DNA from: Bacillus sp. AFS059628
Lineage (GTDB): Bacteria; Bacillota; Bacilli; Bacillales; Bacillaceae_G
Direction: 5' to 3'
Assembly (NCBI RefSeq): GCF_002571225.1
Contig: NZ_NVEC01000061.1
Span: forward strand, 77,160-141,159
Length of the DNA: 64,000 nt
Each line of letters starts with the position of its first letter. Positions within the stretch are counted from its first letter, which is position 1. Shown one piece after another: positions 34,437 through 44,004 of the stretch. Both the position numbers and the translations under genes were made by a program. The notes beneath the pieces were generated by a model. The model was not told the origin of the DNA. It did no database searches and saw only the letters and a program-made list of their open reading frames with translations.

Positions 34437-34590
34437 AAAGTGAAACTTTAATCAGTGGGCGCCATTTCCCACTGATTATTAGCCTTCACCAATCGGGCCT
34501 TTACGGGCAGTTGACCCCAGGCCTAACTTCTTAGCTTTCACTGAATTTTGAAATAGGGGTCTTACTGCCCGTTAATGCGGGGTAGAAATA
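34437..34590. repeat. bcr1-like intergenic repeat
   Basis: A ~150-bp element. First hairpin AATCAGTGGG / CCCACTGATT (34450-34478), and ACGGGCAG (about 34504-34511) pairs with CTGCCCGT (about 34565-34572), so it is highly structured as RNA. Its 3' end matches the partial copy at the start of the window. It resembles the B. cereus group bcr1 family as I remember it. It lies between spoIIQ and the 44-aa gene. Confidence 0.6.
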
Positions 34591-34591
34591 A

Positions 34592-34625
34592 AAAAATCAG
34601 CTCTCTAGTGAGAACTGATTTTTTC
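34592..34625 (-). terminator. Terminator of spoIIQ
   Basis: Imperfect stem AAAATCAG-TCTC / GAGA-CTGATTTT on the boundary of spoIIQ and the bcr1-like repeat, followed by a T-rich run on the minus strand. Confidence 0.65.
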
Positions 34626-34631
34626 ACTTTC

Positions 34632-35537
34632 TTATTCTTGTGAAGAAGAACTGTTAGATGATTCTGTAGAACCATTTGTTGATTTTTCTTCTTTCTTCGG
34701 TTCTTCTTTTTTGTCACTAGTCGAACCGCTTGTTGATTTCTCTTCTTTTTGAGACTTGTCTTCTGTTTTATTTTCTGGTTTCGTGCTCGTTGACTTTTCT
34801 TCTTTTTGAGATTTGTCTTCAGCTTTTTTACCAGAAGCGTTCGTTGCCTTTGCAGCACCTGCATCAGCTTTAATTTCTGCTACTGACTTATTTAAGTAGC
34901 GCTCAGGGTTCACAGCCACATTGTCTTTACGTACTTCAAAGTGAACGTGAGAACCTGCTTCTTTATTCATTGCACTTAGACCGGATTTTCCTAATACTTC
35001 ACCTTGTACAACTCGTGCACCTTTTTCTACTTTTACACTGCCTAAGCTTTGATAAGAAGCTGCTACACCATTTCCGCTATCAACTGTTACAACATAACCA
35101 AGAAGTGAATCTTTTTCAGCTTTCGTTACTGTACCACTTAAAGCAGCTGTAACATTGAATTCTTTTCCATTCTTCGCAGCAATGTCAATTCCTTTGTTCG
35201 GGGAATATGTGTTGTTATAAAAGACAAGTGCTTTTTCTTGTTCCGCCTCAGTTGCTGCATCTTCATAGAATTTCTTCTGTACGACTACTTCCACACTCGC
35301 GGCAGCTGGCATTTTCACTACTTCTGAAGATTTCGTTACTGGTACTGCTGGATCTTCCGTTTGTGTATACGGTGTTGCTTGATCTTGGTTCGGAGTCTTC
35401 TTCGGATTAGCTCCTTGGAACCATAACGCAACCATTAAGATTACCGCTGCACAAGCAATGTACAGTGCCGGAAACACCCATCTTTTTTGAAATAAATGTA
35501 CTACCTTTTGCGACTTTTTATTATTTCTTCCTCGCAT
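34632..35537 (-). CDS. spoIIQ: Forespore engulfment protein SpoIIQ
   Basis: 301-aa forespore membrane protein that pairs with SpoIIIAH to bridge the intermembrane space during engulfment. One span (residues 21-41), a linker, and a LytM/M23 domain (about 105-215). It has GIDIAAKNG and HVHFEV, but the first metal-binding His of active LytM enzymes is replaced (PNKGIDIA), so it is probably a structural, non-hydrolytic domain as in B. subtilis. The C-terminal ~80 residues are a Ser/Lys/Glu low-complexity tail with a repeated EDKSQKEEKSTS. ATG at 35537 follows GAGGTGATG. Confidence 0.9.
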   Translation of the reverse strand: MRGRNNKKSQKVVHLFQKRWVFPALYIACAAVILMVALWFQGANPKKTPNQDQATPYTQTEDPAVPVTKSSEVVKMPAAASVEVVVQKKFYEDAATEAEQEKALVFYNNTYSPNKGIDIAAKNGKEFNVTAALSGTVTKAEKDSLLGYVVTVDSGNGVAASYQSLGSVKVEKGARVVQGEVLGKSGLSAMNKEAGSHVHFEVRKDNVAVNPERYLNKSVAEIKADAGAAKATNASGKKAEDKSQKEEKSTSTKPENKTEDKSQKEEKSTSGSTSDKKEEPKKEEKSTNGSTESSNSSSSQE

Positions 35538-35671
35538 TCCATCATCACCTCAGCAATCATTTTGAACAATATTCACGCATCCTATACAACGTATAACTAA
35601 TTACTTTTCGACAAAATCTGTAAAAATATGTATAGGAATTGTAAAATTTCCGAGGAAATGATTGAAAAAAG

Positions 35672-35700
35672 AAAAAACTGAGCGTTTCAGCTCAGTTTTT
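35672..35700 (-). terminator. Terminator of the ABC-2 transporter operon
   Basis: 11-bp stem AAAAACTGAGC / GCTCAGTTTTT, followed on the minus strand by TTTTTTC. It overlaps the permease stop codon. Confidence 0.8.
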
Positions 35701-36403
35701 AGTCCAATTGTTTCTTTTTGTATACGATTAAACATGCAATAAGTGAAATAATAAGCCACACTCCAACATTTAGCATATGTCCACTAATACTACTAAACCC
35801 AGCACCCTCCACTAGGCTTTTAATTGCTTTTTCAAGATGAGATGTTGGAAGATAACTAATCATTGTCTTAATCATTTTATTTTCAACCATCGGCTCAAAT
35901 TGTACAGCTAAATACATCGTCATTAATATCGGCATTCCAATTAGTGATGTTTGCGGGACAGACTCAGCTAGTAATCCAATCACTGTTCCAATTAAGATAA
36001 ATAGAATTGTTCCACATAAGAAAATAAGTGCTAGCAATAATAGATTTCCACTTAATTGATCTAGAATAAATAAGTTTACAATGGAAATACCTAACGTTAA
36101 ACATGCTGTTAATATACTTTTACCAAGAAGGACTTCAACAGAAGAAGCCGGTGAGAGCATTAACACACGTAACGTATGTTTTTCTTTCTCTTCTGCAATT
36201 ACCATTGATTGAACAAACCCTGCAACAAATAGAAAGGACATTAAAGTAATGATGCCAACTCCTGCCTGTCCTTCTCCAAATCGACTAAATATAAATGCAA
36301 ATATAATTGGTAAAGATGCCATTAATAAAACTTGTGAATTTGTCTTAAAATCCTGTACTTCTTTTCTAAAAATAGCTGATACACGTCTCATTGAAAATGT
36401 CAT
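35699..36403 (-). CDS. ABC-2 type transporter permease
   Basis: 234-aa permease with about six spans (NatB/YhaP-like). It opens with an amphipathic helix (MRRVSAIFRKEVQDFK) and has the family EEKEKHTLRVLMLSPAS segment before the third span. It partners the ATPase, overlapping it by one base. Substrate unknown; such transporters often export ions, lipids or peptides, and nearby sensing by the LytTR gene suggests a stress or peptide signal. Confidence 0.8.
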   Translation of the reverse strand: MTFSMRRVSAIFRKEVQDFKTNSQVLLMASLPIIFAFIFSRFGEGQAGVGIITLMSFLFVAGFVQSMVIAEEKEKHTLRVLMLSPASSVEVLLGKSILTACLTLGISIVNLFILDQLSGNLLLLALIFLCGTILFILIGTVIGLLAESVPQTSLIGMPILMTMYLAVQFEPMVENKMIKTMISYLPTSHLEKAIKSLVEGAGFSSISGHMLNVGVWLIISLIACLIVYKKKQLD

Positions 36404-37245
36404 TATAATCCCCTCCCAGTAACTTCAATAAAGATATCACCTAACGTTGGCTCATAAGAATGAATGGATAATAGTTCCCCTTTTTTCATCCACTCTGAAA
36501 TGCGTTTTGCACCTAATTCATCTTTTTGTACCGTTTCTTTCTTCTTATCCTTTAAAACGACTTGTATTTGATCTTTCGCGTATTGTAAGCGAAGGTTCTC
36601 CGGTGTATCAAGCGCTACAATTTCTCCACCACACAGAAAGGCAATGCGGTTACAAAGCGTTTCTGCTTCGTCCATGTTGTGCGTCGTTAAGAAAATTGTC
36701 GTTCCTTCTTTATTTAAGTCTTTTAAGATTTTATGAATGTTTTGTACGTTAACTGGGTCGAGTGCCGATGTTGGTTCGTCTAAGAAGAGGATATCTGGTT
36801 TATGAAGGATTGCTCTTGCTAGTGTAACGCGTTGCTTCATTCCTTTTGATAGTTTCTTTACCAATGTTTTTTTATCATCTAATAGATTCACTTGCGCTAG
36901 TACTTCATCAATTCGTTCTTTTTTACAATCGTATAAATCACAAAATAATAGTAAATTATCATAAATGCTAAGTCTCTCATATAAACCGCTGTTGTCTGTT
37001 AAAATACCAATTCGTTTGTAATCGATGCTACTTGGTCCTGTAATATCTTTTCCTAGTACCCTTACCGTTCCAACACTATGAAGTAGTTGAGAAGTTAAAA
37101 TCTTTACTGTAGTTGTTTTTCCGGATCCACTCGGTCCGAGGAATCCAAAAATTTCTCCTTGCTTCACTTCAATATTTACATTTCGAAGTGCTGTTTTTTC
37201 GTTGAAACTTTTCATTACATCTTTCATTTCAATTGCTAATGTCAT
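36403..37245 (-). CDS. ABC transporter ATPase
   Basis: 280-aa ATPase with Walker A GPSGSGKTT, Q-loop RIGILTDNSGLYERL, signature LSKGMKQRVTLARAI, Walker B ILFLDEPTSALD and switch His TTHNMDEAE. It carries a short C-terminal domain ending in PTLGDIFIEVTGRGL, a common ending of ABC-2 partners. It energises the downstream permease. ATG at 37245 follows AAGGGGATG. A 180-bp gap with a small inverted repeat separates it from the LytTR regulator, which lies upstream in the same direction. Confidence 0.85.
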   Translation of the reverse strand: MTLAIEMKDVMKSFNEKTALRNVNIEVKQGEIFGFLGPSGSGKTTTVKILTSQLLHSVGTVRVLGKDITGPSSIDYKRIGILTDNSGLYERLSIYDNLLLFCDLYDCKKERIDEVLAQVNLLDDKKTLVKKLSKGMKQRVTLARAILHKPDILFLDEPTSALDPVNVQNIHKILKDLNKEGTTIFLTTHNMDEAETLCNRIAFLCGGEIVALDTPENLRLQYAKDQIQVVLKDKKKETVQKDELGAKRISEWMKKGELLSIHSYEPTLGDIFIEVTGRGL

Positions 37246-37368
37246 CTCGTCATCCCCTTTGTTTTTTCTTTTATAGATGAAAGTCGCTTTAGCGCTTTTC
37301 GTTTGTTTGTTTCGCTTTTCTTGACTTAATCATATGAAAAACAAAGAGTAGGCGCAGTAAAATAACGG

Positions 37369-37391
37369 TAAAAGGAGTATTTTTACCGGTG
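37369..37391 (-). promoter_or_regulatory. Inverted repeat between the LytTR regulator and the ABC operon
   Basis: CGGTAAAA and TTTTTACCG flank a few bases in the 180-bp spacer. It can be read as a weak terminator of the regulator gene or as an operator ahead of the transporter. Confidence 0.35.
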
Positions 37392-37425
37392 AATGAATCG
37401 TTTTTTGAGCTTATTAGAGCAATTT

Positions 37426-38433
37426 TTATAGCCCAATCACACCTTTTAATTCATCCATTCGTCCTTTTGAAAGCGGGATTGAACTTTTTCTTTCGTCATC
37501 TAAAATTAAACTAAAACTATTACGAGTCCACGTAATCACTTCTCGTACTCTTTGTAAATTTACAAGGTACGAGCGATGACATCTAAAGAACCCGAACCCT
37601 GTTAATCTCGCTTCTAGTTCAGTTAATGTTAACGCACATACGAAATCACCTTCGCGCACATGAATATGTGTCACTCCGTTTTGCGTTTCAATAAAATGAA
37701 TTTCCATCGGATCAAGTAAAATGATTTTATCGTTTACTTTCGCTGGAATTCTTTCAAGTTTCATTTGCGGAATCATTTGAACAACCTTTTCTTCATCCAA
37801 CTCTGCAATTTCTTCTTGTTCAATTTCTACTTTTTTCACACCATCATTGTTTAATATGTATACATCTTCTGTTAATGAAAGAGCATCTGATAAGAAAGAA
37901 GATGTGATAAAAATTGCCTTTCCTTGCTCTTTCATTTTCATAATTGCTTTCCTGATAATAATCGTACTCTCTGTATCTACATTTTGCTCCGGCTCTTCCA
38001 AAATAACTAAGTCTGGATTATGAATCATAACTCGTCCAATATGAAGGCGACGTTTCTCTGAAAATGATAGTTTTTCTATTTTAACGTTTAATTTATCTAA
38101 GAGGCCGACATATTGTACAACTTCCTCCGTGCTCATATTTGATTCATAAAGTCCTATTAAAAATTTAAAGTATTCCTTTACCTTCAAACGTTCGTATGCT
38201 TCATCTTTCAAAAAACAAAAACCGATGCGGGAATACATTTTCTTTCCAATTGTTTCCCCTTCAAACAGTACATTGCCAGTTGACGCTTCTTCTTCACCAA
38301 TAATAATGCGGTGTAACACTTTAGCTGTATGATTATTGCATTGCAAAACAATACATTGTCCCTTCTCTACCTCTAGCTCAATTGTCGGTAACTGGTTCGT
38401 CTTTCCTAACTGTTTCAACTCCAGTAGCGCCAT
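37426..38433 (-). CDS. ABC-like ATPase domain fused to a LytTR DNA-binding domain
   Basis: 335-aa fusion. Residues 1-215 resemble an ABC nucleotide-binding domain but the Walker A is missing (LQCNNHTAKVL in place of G-x4-GK-S/T). The signature is altered (LSFSEKRRLHIGR) and Walker B is recognisable (DLVILEEPEQNVD). Residues about 235-335 form a LytTR domain (VCALTLTELEARLTGFGFFRCHRSYLVNL, WTRNSFSLILDDERKSSIPLSKGR), a DNA-binding fold normally found in quorum and bacteriocin regulators. Domain architecture and location suggest it regulates the ABC-2 operon that follows, with the degenerate ATPase part perhaps sensing transporter or nucleotide state. It lacks the receiver domain of classical LytTR regulators. 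Confidence 0.78.
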   Translation of the reverse strand: MALLELKQLGKTNQLPTIELEVEKGQCIVLQCNNHTAKVLHRIIIGEEEASTGNVLFEGETIGKKMYSRIGFCFLKDEAYERLKVKEYFKFLIGLYESNMSTEEVVQYVGLLDKLNVKIEKLSFSEKRRLHIGRVMIHNPDLVILEEPEQNVDTESTIIIRKAIMKMKEQGKAIFITSSFLSDALSLTEDVYILNNDGVKKVEIEQEEIAELDEEKVVQMIPQMKLERIPAKVNDKIILLDPMEIHFIETQNGVTHIHVREGDFVCALTLTELEARLTGFGFFRCHRSYLVNLQRVREVITWTRNSFSLILDDERKSSIPLSKGRMDELKGVIGL

Positions 38434-38662
38434 TTCGTCTCCCCCAAATACTTTTTATCCTATTATACCAAACAATTAATGGAAAATTATGATATTTCAT
38501 ACAGCATTTTAATAAAACTATGAAAACATAAAAAGGGTGGAAACGAGTTAACACACCCCCTATATCTTCTCACCACTGAACATTGAGGATTTGTCAAATA
38601 TACTTATCGTACTTTAAGATATATTTACGATTCGACAAAAATAACTTATCTACCATCAAAAG

Positions 38663-38694
38663 AAAAAAACGTCCCAATATACATCCCGGGACGG
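38663..38694 (-). terminator. Terminator of spoIID
   Basis: CGTCCC / GGGACG stem with a 12-nt loop followed on the minus strand by TTTTTTTC. The stem is short but G+C rich. Confidence 0.65.
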
Positions 38695-38706
38695 TCTATT
38701 CTGCAC

Positions 38707-39798
<1,092 letters not shown>

Positions 39799-39894
39799 TT
39801 AAGGGGACCAGTATAAAATGAAAATTTTCTAAATTTTTTCACTGGTACATGCATAAGTATAGAATTTCTTGACTATAACAGTAATAACCCAAAA

Positions 39895-39930
39895 AAATAG
39901 CCTCTACGTCAAAAGACGTAGAGACTATTT
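39895..39930 (-). terminator. Terminator of murA
   Basis: Stem AAATAGCCTCTACGTC / GACGTAGAGACTATTT (one mismatch) with a T-rich run on the minus strand. Confidence 0.85.
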
Positions 39931-39933
39931 CAA

Positions 39934-41238
39934 TTAAGCGTGAAGATCAGAAACTTCTTGTTCTTTCACTTCTTCTACTTTTTCGTTTACACGTTCAATA
40001 GTTGCACCTAATGCAGCTAATTTCTTATGGAAATCTACATAACCACGGTCAAGATGCTTTAACTCAGTTACACGAGTGTAACCTTCTGATACTAAACCAG
40101 CTAAGATTAATGCAGCAGCAGCACGTAAGTCAGTTGCACCTACTTCAGCACCTTGTAAGCTGTTTGGACCGTTCATAATAACAGAACGACCTTCGATTTT
40201 AATATCAGCATTCATACGACGGAATTCTTCAACGTGCATAAAGCGGTTTTCGAATACCGTTTCTGTAATCATACTTGTTCCTTCAGCTTGTAGTAATAAT
40301 GCCATCATTTGTGATTGCATGTCTGTTGGGAAACCTGGATGAGGCATAGTTTTAATATCAACCGCTTTTAACTTATCTGGGCCGATAACACGTACACCTT
40401 CGTTTTCCTCAATAATTTTAACACCCATTTCTTCCATCTTCGCTGTAATTGAGCGTAAATGTTCAGGTACAGCATTTTCAATTAAGATGTCTCCACCAGT
40501 AATTGCCGCTGCAACCATGAATGTTCCCGCTTCAATACGGTCAGGAATAATAGAGTGGTTCGCACCATATAATTTATCAACGCCTTCGATACGAATCGTT
40601 CCAGTTCCAGCTCCGCGTACTTTCGCTCCCATCGCATTTAAGAAGTTAGCTAAGTCAACGATTTCTGGTTCTTTCGCTGCGTTTTCAAGGATTGTTGTCC
40701 CTTTTGCTAATGTAGCTGCAGACATAATGTTTTCTGTCGCGCCCACGCTTGGGAAGTCTAAATAAATTTTAGCACCTTTTAGTTCTCCCTCAACGTATGC
40801 CTCAACAAAACCGTTACCAACCTGTACTTTTGCTCCCATTGCTTCGAAGCCTTTTAAATGTTGGTCAATTGGACGTGAACCAATTGCACATCCACCAGGA
40901 AGTGCAATACGAGCACGACCATTACGCGCAAGTAATGGTCCCATTACTTGAACAGATGCACGCATTTTACGTACATATTCAAATGGCGCTTCAATGTTTA
41001 GCTCTTTAGAAGCATCGATTGTTACTTGGTTATTTTCAAATACGACTTCAGCATTTAAATGACGTAATACCTCATTAATTGTGTATACATCAGACAAAAC
41101 TGGTACTTCAGATAGTACATTCTTTCCATCACTCGCTAATAGGGCTGCAGCGATTATAGGTAATACAGCATTTTTTGCGCCCTCAACACGCACTGTGCCG
41201 TTTAACCGCTTTCCGCCACGGACGATGATCTTTTCCAA
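39934..41238 (-). CDS. murA: UDP-N-acetylglucosamine 1-carboxyvinyltransferase
   Basis: 434-aa MurA, which adds enolpyruvate from PEP to UDP-GlcNAc in the first committed step of peptidoglycan synthesis (target of fosfomycin). The active-site Cys is in [10 protein letters not shown] at residue 117. N-terminal [14 protein letters not shown] contains the essential Lys-Asn pair. Gram-positives have two copies; this one, beside ywmB, nuo and spoIID, is the MurA1-type position. It starts with TTG (41238), a good GGAGGGG site 6 nt away. Probably co-transcribed from the ywmB side. Confidence 0.93.
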   Translation of the reverse strand: MEKIIVRGGKRLNGTVRVEGAKNAVLPIIAAALLASDGKNVLSEVPVLSDVYTINEVLRHLNAEVVFENNQVTIDASKELNIEAPFEYVRKMRASVQVMGPLLARNGRARIALPGGCAIGSRPIDQHLKGFEAMGAKVQVGNGFVEAYVEGELKGAKIYLDFPSVGATENIMSAATLAKGTTILENAAKEPEIVDLANFLNAMGAKVRGAGTGTIRIEGVDKLYGANHSIIPDRIEAGTFMVAAAITGGDILIENAVPEHLRSITAKMEEMGVKIIEENEGVRVIGPDKLKAVDIKTMPHPGFPTDMQSQMMALLLQAEGTSMITETVFENRFMHVEEFRRMNADIKIEGRSVIMNGPNSLQGAEVGATDLRAAAALILAGLVSEGYTRVTELKHLDRGYVDFHKKLAALGATIERVNEKVEEVKEQEVSDLHA

Positions 41239-41277
41239 ATTATTCCCCTCCGTGTCCTTTTTTCAGTATCTATTCAC

Positions 41278-41988
41278 TCAATACTCAGAAGTTATGATCG
41301 GTGTGCCAACCACAATTGTATCTTTGTTGTCTGTAGAACGCATTGCTATTTGCACATTTATTTTCTCTCTATTTGTTGAAAGAGCGTCATCCCACTTTTT
41401 ATTGTATGCGGAGACTGACACAAATGCTCTTTCTTCTATCTGTTCGATCGCTCTTGCTGAAAGATCTTTCAAAACCTGATTGGTTTTATTTTGCAAAACA
41501 CCTTCAATCTTATCATTCAGTACACCTTGAACACAAGTGTAAATTATAGGTTTTTCACTAAAAATTTTATTTGTTTTCTGAATGTACTTCGGGTCCCATT
41601 TCGCCCCACTCACTTCAAAAATAATGAAAGTGTTTTCTTTAGTATTTTCCTTACTCCAAGTTACTACTACTCGTTCTTCATGAGAAGAGAACTTTTTATA
41701 AGATGTAGCTTTATATCCCTCTGGAGATTGCTCTAATTCCCATTTTTGAATATTTGCCTTGTCCTTCACATCGTTTAACAACTTTTGAAACGTATGTATA
41801 TTAGAAATTGTTTTTGTTTCTCGCGCTAACCATGACCATTTCTCTACTTTAGCATCATTTTTCTCTAAGGATGCAATCATGCTCTCCATTTTCTGTTCAT
41901 CACTGATCGGTTTCATCTCTCTATATCCAACCAAAAATAAAACAACACTAAGTGCAATAATAAGAATGGCTTTAAGCTTCAATTTCAT
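41278..41988 (-). CDS. ywmB: YwmB-like secreted or membrane-anchored protein
   Basis: 236-aa protein with an N-terminal hydrophobic segment (about residues 7-21) and a soluble extracytoplasmic domain rich in Lys/Glu (KYIQKTNKIFSEKPIIYTCVQG, ISARAIEQIEERAFVS-like part). It matches YwmB by position between murA and ywzB and by size. The family folds like a TATA-box-binding protein in databases, without a proven function. Not predicted to be a DNA-binding factor. Confidence 0.75.
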   Translation of the reverse strand: MKLKLKAILIIALSVVLFLVGYREMKPISDEQKMESMIASLEKNDAKVEKWSWLARETKTISNIHTFQKLLNDVKDKANIQKWELEQSPEGYKATSYKKFSSHEERVVVTWSKENTKENTFIIFEVSGAKWDPKYIQKTNKIFSEKPIIYTCVQGVLNDKIEGVLQNKTNQVLKDLSARAIEQIEERAFVSVSAYNKKWDDALSTNREKINVQIAMRSTDNKDTIVVGTPIITSEY

Positions 41989-42033
41989 CCCCTCCTATCC
42001 CCATTGTTAACGGAGATATGAGGTTCTATACAC

Positions 42034-42270
42034 TTACTTTACTAAATACGTTAAACTCTTTGAATAGCCTAAATAGTCAAGGAAAAAGTTACTTACAGAT
42101 GTCCCAATTGCAATTGTAATTAGGATGAGTAATACTCTCGTCTGCATTACCTTTCCAGGCTTCATTAAACGCTCAATATGGATACCTTGTAAGGCCCACC
42201 ACGTAATGGTAATAAACAATAAATGCGAAACAATGGCAATCAGTGCTTGTTGCCCTAAAAGATGTGCCAA
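42034..42270 (-). CDS. ywzB: DUF1146 family protein, YwzB-like
   Basis: 78-aa protein with two hydrophobic spans (about residues 8-27 and 42-60) and a basic middle (MKPGKVMQTRVLL), as in the DUF1146 family. The start is TTG at 42270, supported by AAAGGGG at a sensible distance. B. subtilis has ywzB between ywmB and the atp region, and the gene order agrees. Function unknown. Confidence 0.75.
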   Translation of the reverse strand: MAHLLGQQALIAIVSHLLFITITWWALQGIHIERLMKPGKVMQTRVLLILITIAIGTSVSNFFLDYLGYSKSLTYLVK

Positions 42271-42446
42271 AAAATCGACCCCTTTTTACCTAGCTACTAC
42301 CTATGGAATACTATAAAAACGATACCATAATAAGTAGGAGCCACACTTTTTCAAATACAAATAAGCATCTTACATTTCACATCATAATTTTCTCTAAAAA
42401 AACGTATACCTATATGCATTTTCATTTGTAGTTCACACAAAATAAA

Positions 42447-42482
42447 AAGCGCAGAGTAAGGACTCCACACCTTTTATTTTCA
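42447..42482 (-). terminator. Terminator of the nuo operon
   Basis: A 9-bp stem with several G-U pairs (GTGTGGAGT with ACTCTGCGC), followed on the minus strand by TTTTTATTTT, directly beyond the nuoN stop. Confidence 0.65.
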
Positions 42483-44003
42483 CTATTGTACCACGTTCCC
42501 TAAGAAGAAGAAATCTTTCATTAATGGAAAATATTCATAAAAGAAATTGTATCCAATCATCGGCATAATCCCTAGTATTACAATAGAAATTGCACAAAGA
42601 CTCATTACAACCTTTATATTAAATGGCAAATGAATTTTCTCTTCTACTTCTCCCGTTCTGAAAAACATTTGCTGTAAAATACGGAAATAATATACGAATG
42701 AAATGACTGTCGTTCCCATCATAATAGAAGCTAGTACGTAACGAGCTGGCTCTACATGAAGTGCACCTAAAAAGATGTTAATTTTCCCGATGAAACCAGC
42801 TGTTCCTGGTATCCCGGCCAACGATAAAATAAAAATCGTCATTACGATCGCTGTAAATGGCGACCTTTTATATAATCCAGTGAAAATGGTGATATTTTCT
42901 TTGTCGCTTTGTAAGATTAAGCCGTGGATAATCGCAAATGCGCCTATATTCATCAGCATATATGCAAGCATGTAAAACCACATGCTATCCATCGTAAATG
43001 GTGATAATGCGACAAGTGGAACGAGTAAATACCCCGCATGTGCGATTCCTGAATAGGCGAATAAGCGTTTTACGTTATATTGCTTTAATGCGACTACGTT
43101 TCCGATAATCATCGTAATACTCGCCAATGCAGCGATGTATATACTCATACGTCCGTATAAAGATTGCACGTCTCCTTGCACCGATACACTTGCAAAAACC
43201 ATGAGGAACAGACGAATAATGAGTAGGAACCCTGCAATTTTAGAAATCGTCCCTAGAAAAGCGGTAACAGGTGTAGCCGCCCCCTCATACACATCTGACG
43301 CCCACATATGAAACGGTACTGTTGCAATTTTAAACGAGAGTCCAACAAGTAATAGTAGAAATGCGAGAGCTAACAATAACTGAATACCACCTGCAAGCTC
43401 TCCTGCGAATACTTTTTGCATATCCACGATGTTGGTTGACCCTGTAATGCCGTACAAATAACTCATTCCAAAGAGTGTAATGGCCGTTCCGATTCCTCCA
43501 TTAATGACATATTTCATGGCCGCCTCATTTGATGCACGGTTCTTTTTTCGTATTCCTACTAAAATGTAGGAAGAAAGTGAAAGCAATTCTAAGCCGACGA
43601 AAAGTGTAATGAAATCAACGCTAGAAGCCATAAACATAGCCCCAAGAAGCGCCATTAAAAATAAGTAATAATATTCTCCCTTATCTTCAATGGGATTCTT
43701 CTTGTCATCGCTCATTGCGGTGCATAAGATGAGGGCGGCTCCGCCTAATAACAACGTTTTAAACCCTTTTGAAAACCCATCTAACACAAACGATCCGTTT
43801 AAAATATCTCCCGTTGGTTCACCGTATAGTGTAATTAATGAGACGATTGCTAATATGACGGCTGCAATTGCGCTAAGCGCTACATATCTATGGTTCAGCT
43901 TAAAAAACAAATCACATATGGAAAGAAGGATGGCAGCTCCGAGAATAATGAATTCTGGCACCATGAGATGCCATGATAAACTAAGTAACGTATTCATATC
44001 CAT
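42483..44003 (-). CDS. nuoN: NADH-quinone oxidoreductase subunit N
   Basis: 506-aa antiporter-like membrane subunit of complex I with about 14 spans; proton translocation subunit. Contains the family motifs around the key Lys and Glu (LSSYILVGIRKKNRASNEAAMKYVI, FHMWASDVYEGAATPVTAFLG, LAGIPGTAGFIGKI). ATG at 44003 or the next at 43997 may be used; both lie after AAGTAGGA. Last gene of the operon. Confidence 0.93.
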   Translation of the reverse strand: MDMNTLLSLSWHLMVPEFIILGAAILLSICDLFFKLNHRYVALSAIAAVILAIVSLITLYGEPTGDILNGSFVLDGFSKGFKTLLLGGAALILCTAMSDDKKNPIEDKGEYYYLFLMALLGAMFMASSVDFITLFVGLELLSLSSYILVGIRKKNRASNEAAMKYVINGGIGTAITLFGMSYLYGITGSTNIVDMQKVFAGELAGGIQLLLALAFLLLLVGLSFKIATVPFHMWASDVYEGAATPVTAFLGTISKIAGFLLIIRLFLMVFASVSVQGDVQSLYGRMSIYIAALASITMIIGNVVALKQYNVKRLFAYSGIAHAGYLLVPLVALSPFTMDSMWFYMLAYMLMNIGAFAIIHGLILQSDKENITIFTGLYKRSPFTAIVMTIFILSLAGIPGTAGFIGKINIFLGALHVEPARYVLASIMMGTTVISFVYYFRILQQMFFRTGEVEEKIHLPFNIKVVMSLCAISIVILGIMPMIGYNFFYEYFPLMKDFFFLGNVVQ

Positions 44004-44004
44004 C

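Noticed and set aside
34562-34864. 100-codon Lys-rich frame on the minus strand
   Set aside because: Shifted-frame shadow of the SpoIIQ repetitive tail that also runs through its terminator and into the bcr1-like repeat.
37246-37425. Canonical LytTR operator pair
   Set aside because: Only one partial match to the LytTR consensus was found; a second repeat at the right spacing is absent.
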